Source: CAVSWN01 sp046728115 (GTDB lineage Bacteria; Acidobacteriota; Vicinamibacteria; Vicinamibacterales; CAVVIG01). From it: DNA of 31,023 bases. The notes under the pieces were generated by a model. The model was not told the DNA's origin. It was given only the letters and a program-made list of their open reading frames with translations, and searched no databases. Positions 30,398 to 31,023 of the stretch are shown one piece after another. The translations under genes were made by a program, and so were the position numbers. How positions within the stretch are numbered: position 1 is the stretch's first letter; each line of letters opens with the position of its first letter. The stretch lies in the NCBI GenBank assembly GCA_046728115.1, contig JBKPDW010000297.1, positions 1 to 31,023 of the forward strand, in the 5' to 3' direction.

Positions 30398-31023
30398 TCA
30401 ACGCGTCACCGTGGACACCATCAAGTGGTACGAACGGCGGCCGTCCTTCTCGAGGAACGCGACGCGCGCGCCGTCGTTCGACCAGGCCGGCAGCAGCGCG
30501 TCTTTCGTCCCCGGGACGATCTGTTTGTGCTTGTTCCGATCGAAGAGCACCACGCGACCTTTGTCGTCGACGAACACGATCGCGCCGCTGCCCGACGGTC
30601 CCCACCCGTAGCTCATGCCGGCCAGCGCGACGTCGTTGAGGAAATATCCAACCTCCTGGCCGAGCAATTTCAGCTTGGTTTCAACCGCAAACGTGTCGAC
30701 GGGATTCCGTTGATCGACCGTCTGTGCGCCGTTGGCCATGAAGCCGCCGCTGAACGGCACCGGCCGCGTGCGTTGATGATCCTCGATCACTTCGATTTTG
30801 AGATCGGGTTGACCGGGCGCAGCCAGTTGCGATTTGTGCGTCCAGTATTCAGCCGCCCATTCGGGTTCGCCGAAGGCCCGACTGATCGCGCCGTCCGGCA
30901 GCGTGACGATGTAGTCGCGGCTCTCGGCGCGGTCGAGCGTCTGCAGGTGCAGGCGGGTACCCTCTGTAGACCAGGTCAGGCGGCGCACCTCTCCCTTGAG
31001 AACCGACATGTCGAGTTGGCAGA
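30398..31023 (-). CDS. C-terminal part of a PD40/WD40-like beta-propeller protein (5' end cut by window edge)
   Basis: The frame is open from the right edge to the TGA at 30398, giving at least 208 residues. Segments such as RLTWSTEGTRLHLQTLDRAE, GAIVFVDDKGRVVLFDRNKH and ALLPAWSNDGARVAFLEKDG match TolB/DPP-IV-type propeller blades (the WS-DG-R-AF pattern). An ATG at 31009 is internal, since blade-like text and open frame continue beyond it. It lies 34 bases upstream of the acyl-CoA dehydrogenase gene on the same strand. Without the N-terminus, location and partners cannot be judged. Confidence 0.8.
   Translation of the reverse strand, partial: CQLDMSVLKGEVRRLTWSTEGTRLHLQTLDRAESRDYIVTLPDGAISRAFGEPEWAAEYWTHKSQLAAPGQPDLKIEVIEDHQRTRPVPFSGGFMANGAQTVDQRNPVDTFAVETKLKLLGQEVGYFLNDVALAGMSYGWGPSGSGAIVFVDDKGRVVLFDRNKHKQIVPGTKDALLPAWSNDGARVAFLEKDGRRSYHLMVSTVTR

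Noticed and set aside
1..31023. CRISPR arrays, transposons, prophage, tRNA or rRNA genes
   Set aside because: I found no regularly spaced repeats, transposase or integrase motifs, att-like duplications, or tRNA/rRNA sequence on either strand.

Overview
The window is a dense, high-GC stretch of a Gram-negative bacterial chromosome. I see no mobile element, CRISPR array, tRNA or rRNA. An outer-membrane lifestyle is shown by LolC/LolD lipoprotein export, a tripartite RND efflux system with an outer-membrane factor, and a lipoprotein adaptor. Gene content, gene fusions and short degenerate intergenic repeats fit Acidobacteriota, perhaps Vicinamibacteria. That placement is inference, not a sequence match.

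Region 1 (1-9174) is all minus strand. clpC, cut by the left edge, has its own promoter region. Upstream of it lies a colinear run: DUF2085-like membrane protein, four-helix membrane protein, a 57-residue membrane protein, enoyl-CoA hydratase, ribH, nusB, lysS, lolC, lolD. Spacing is tight at its start (overlap to 27 nt) and looser near lysS and lol, where short repeats sit in the gaps.

Region 2 (9175-16273, plus strand) is an efflux locus: a TetR regulator behind a palindrome-rich divergent intergenic region, a lipoprotein RND adaptor, a 1589-residue protein joining a whole RND permease to a whole TolC-like outer-membrane factor through an internal signal-peptide-like segment, and a 72-residue protein whose ATG overlaps the stop of the giant gene. 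The permease-channel fusion is the most unusual item in the window.

Region 3 (16395-24962, plus strand) has a winged-helix/TolB-like/TPR regulator, an LplT-PlsC-acyl-activating three-part lysophospholipid recycling protein, and a large DUF2339 membrane protein.

Region 4 (25131-31023, minus strand) converges on region 3. It reads, in transcription order: the C-terminal part of a beta-propeller-like protein, acyl-CoA dehydrogenase, MeaB, a methylmalonyl-CoA epimerase fused to a metallo-beta-lactamase-fold domain, MTA phosphorylase, and adenosine kinase. The first enzymes form a translationally coupled propionyl/methylmalonyl-CoA module; the last two form a nucleoside salvage pair.
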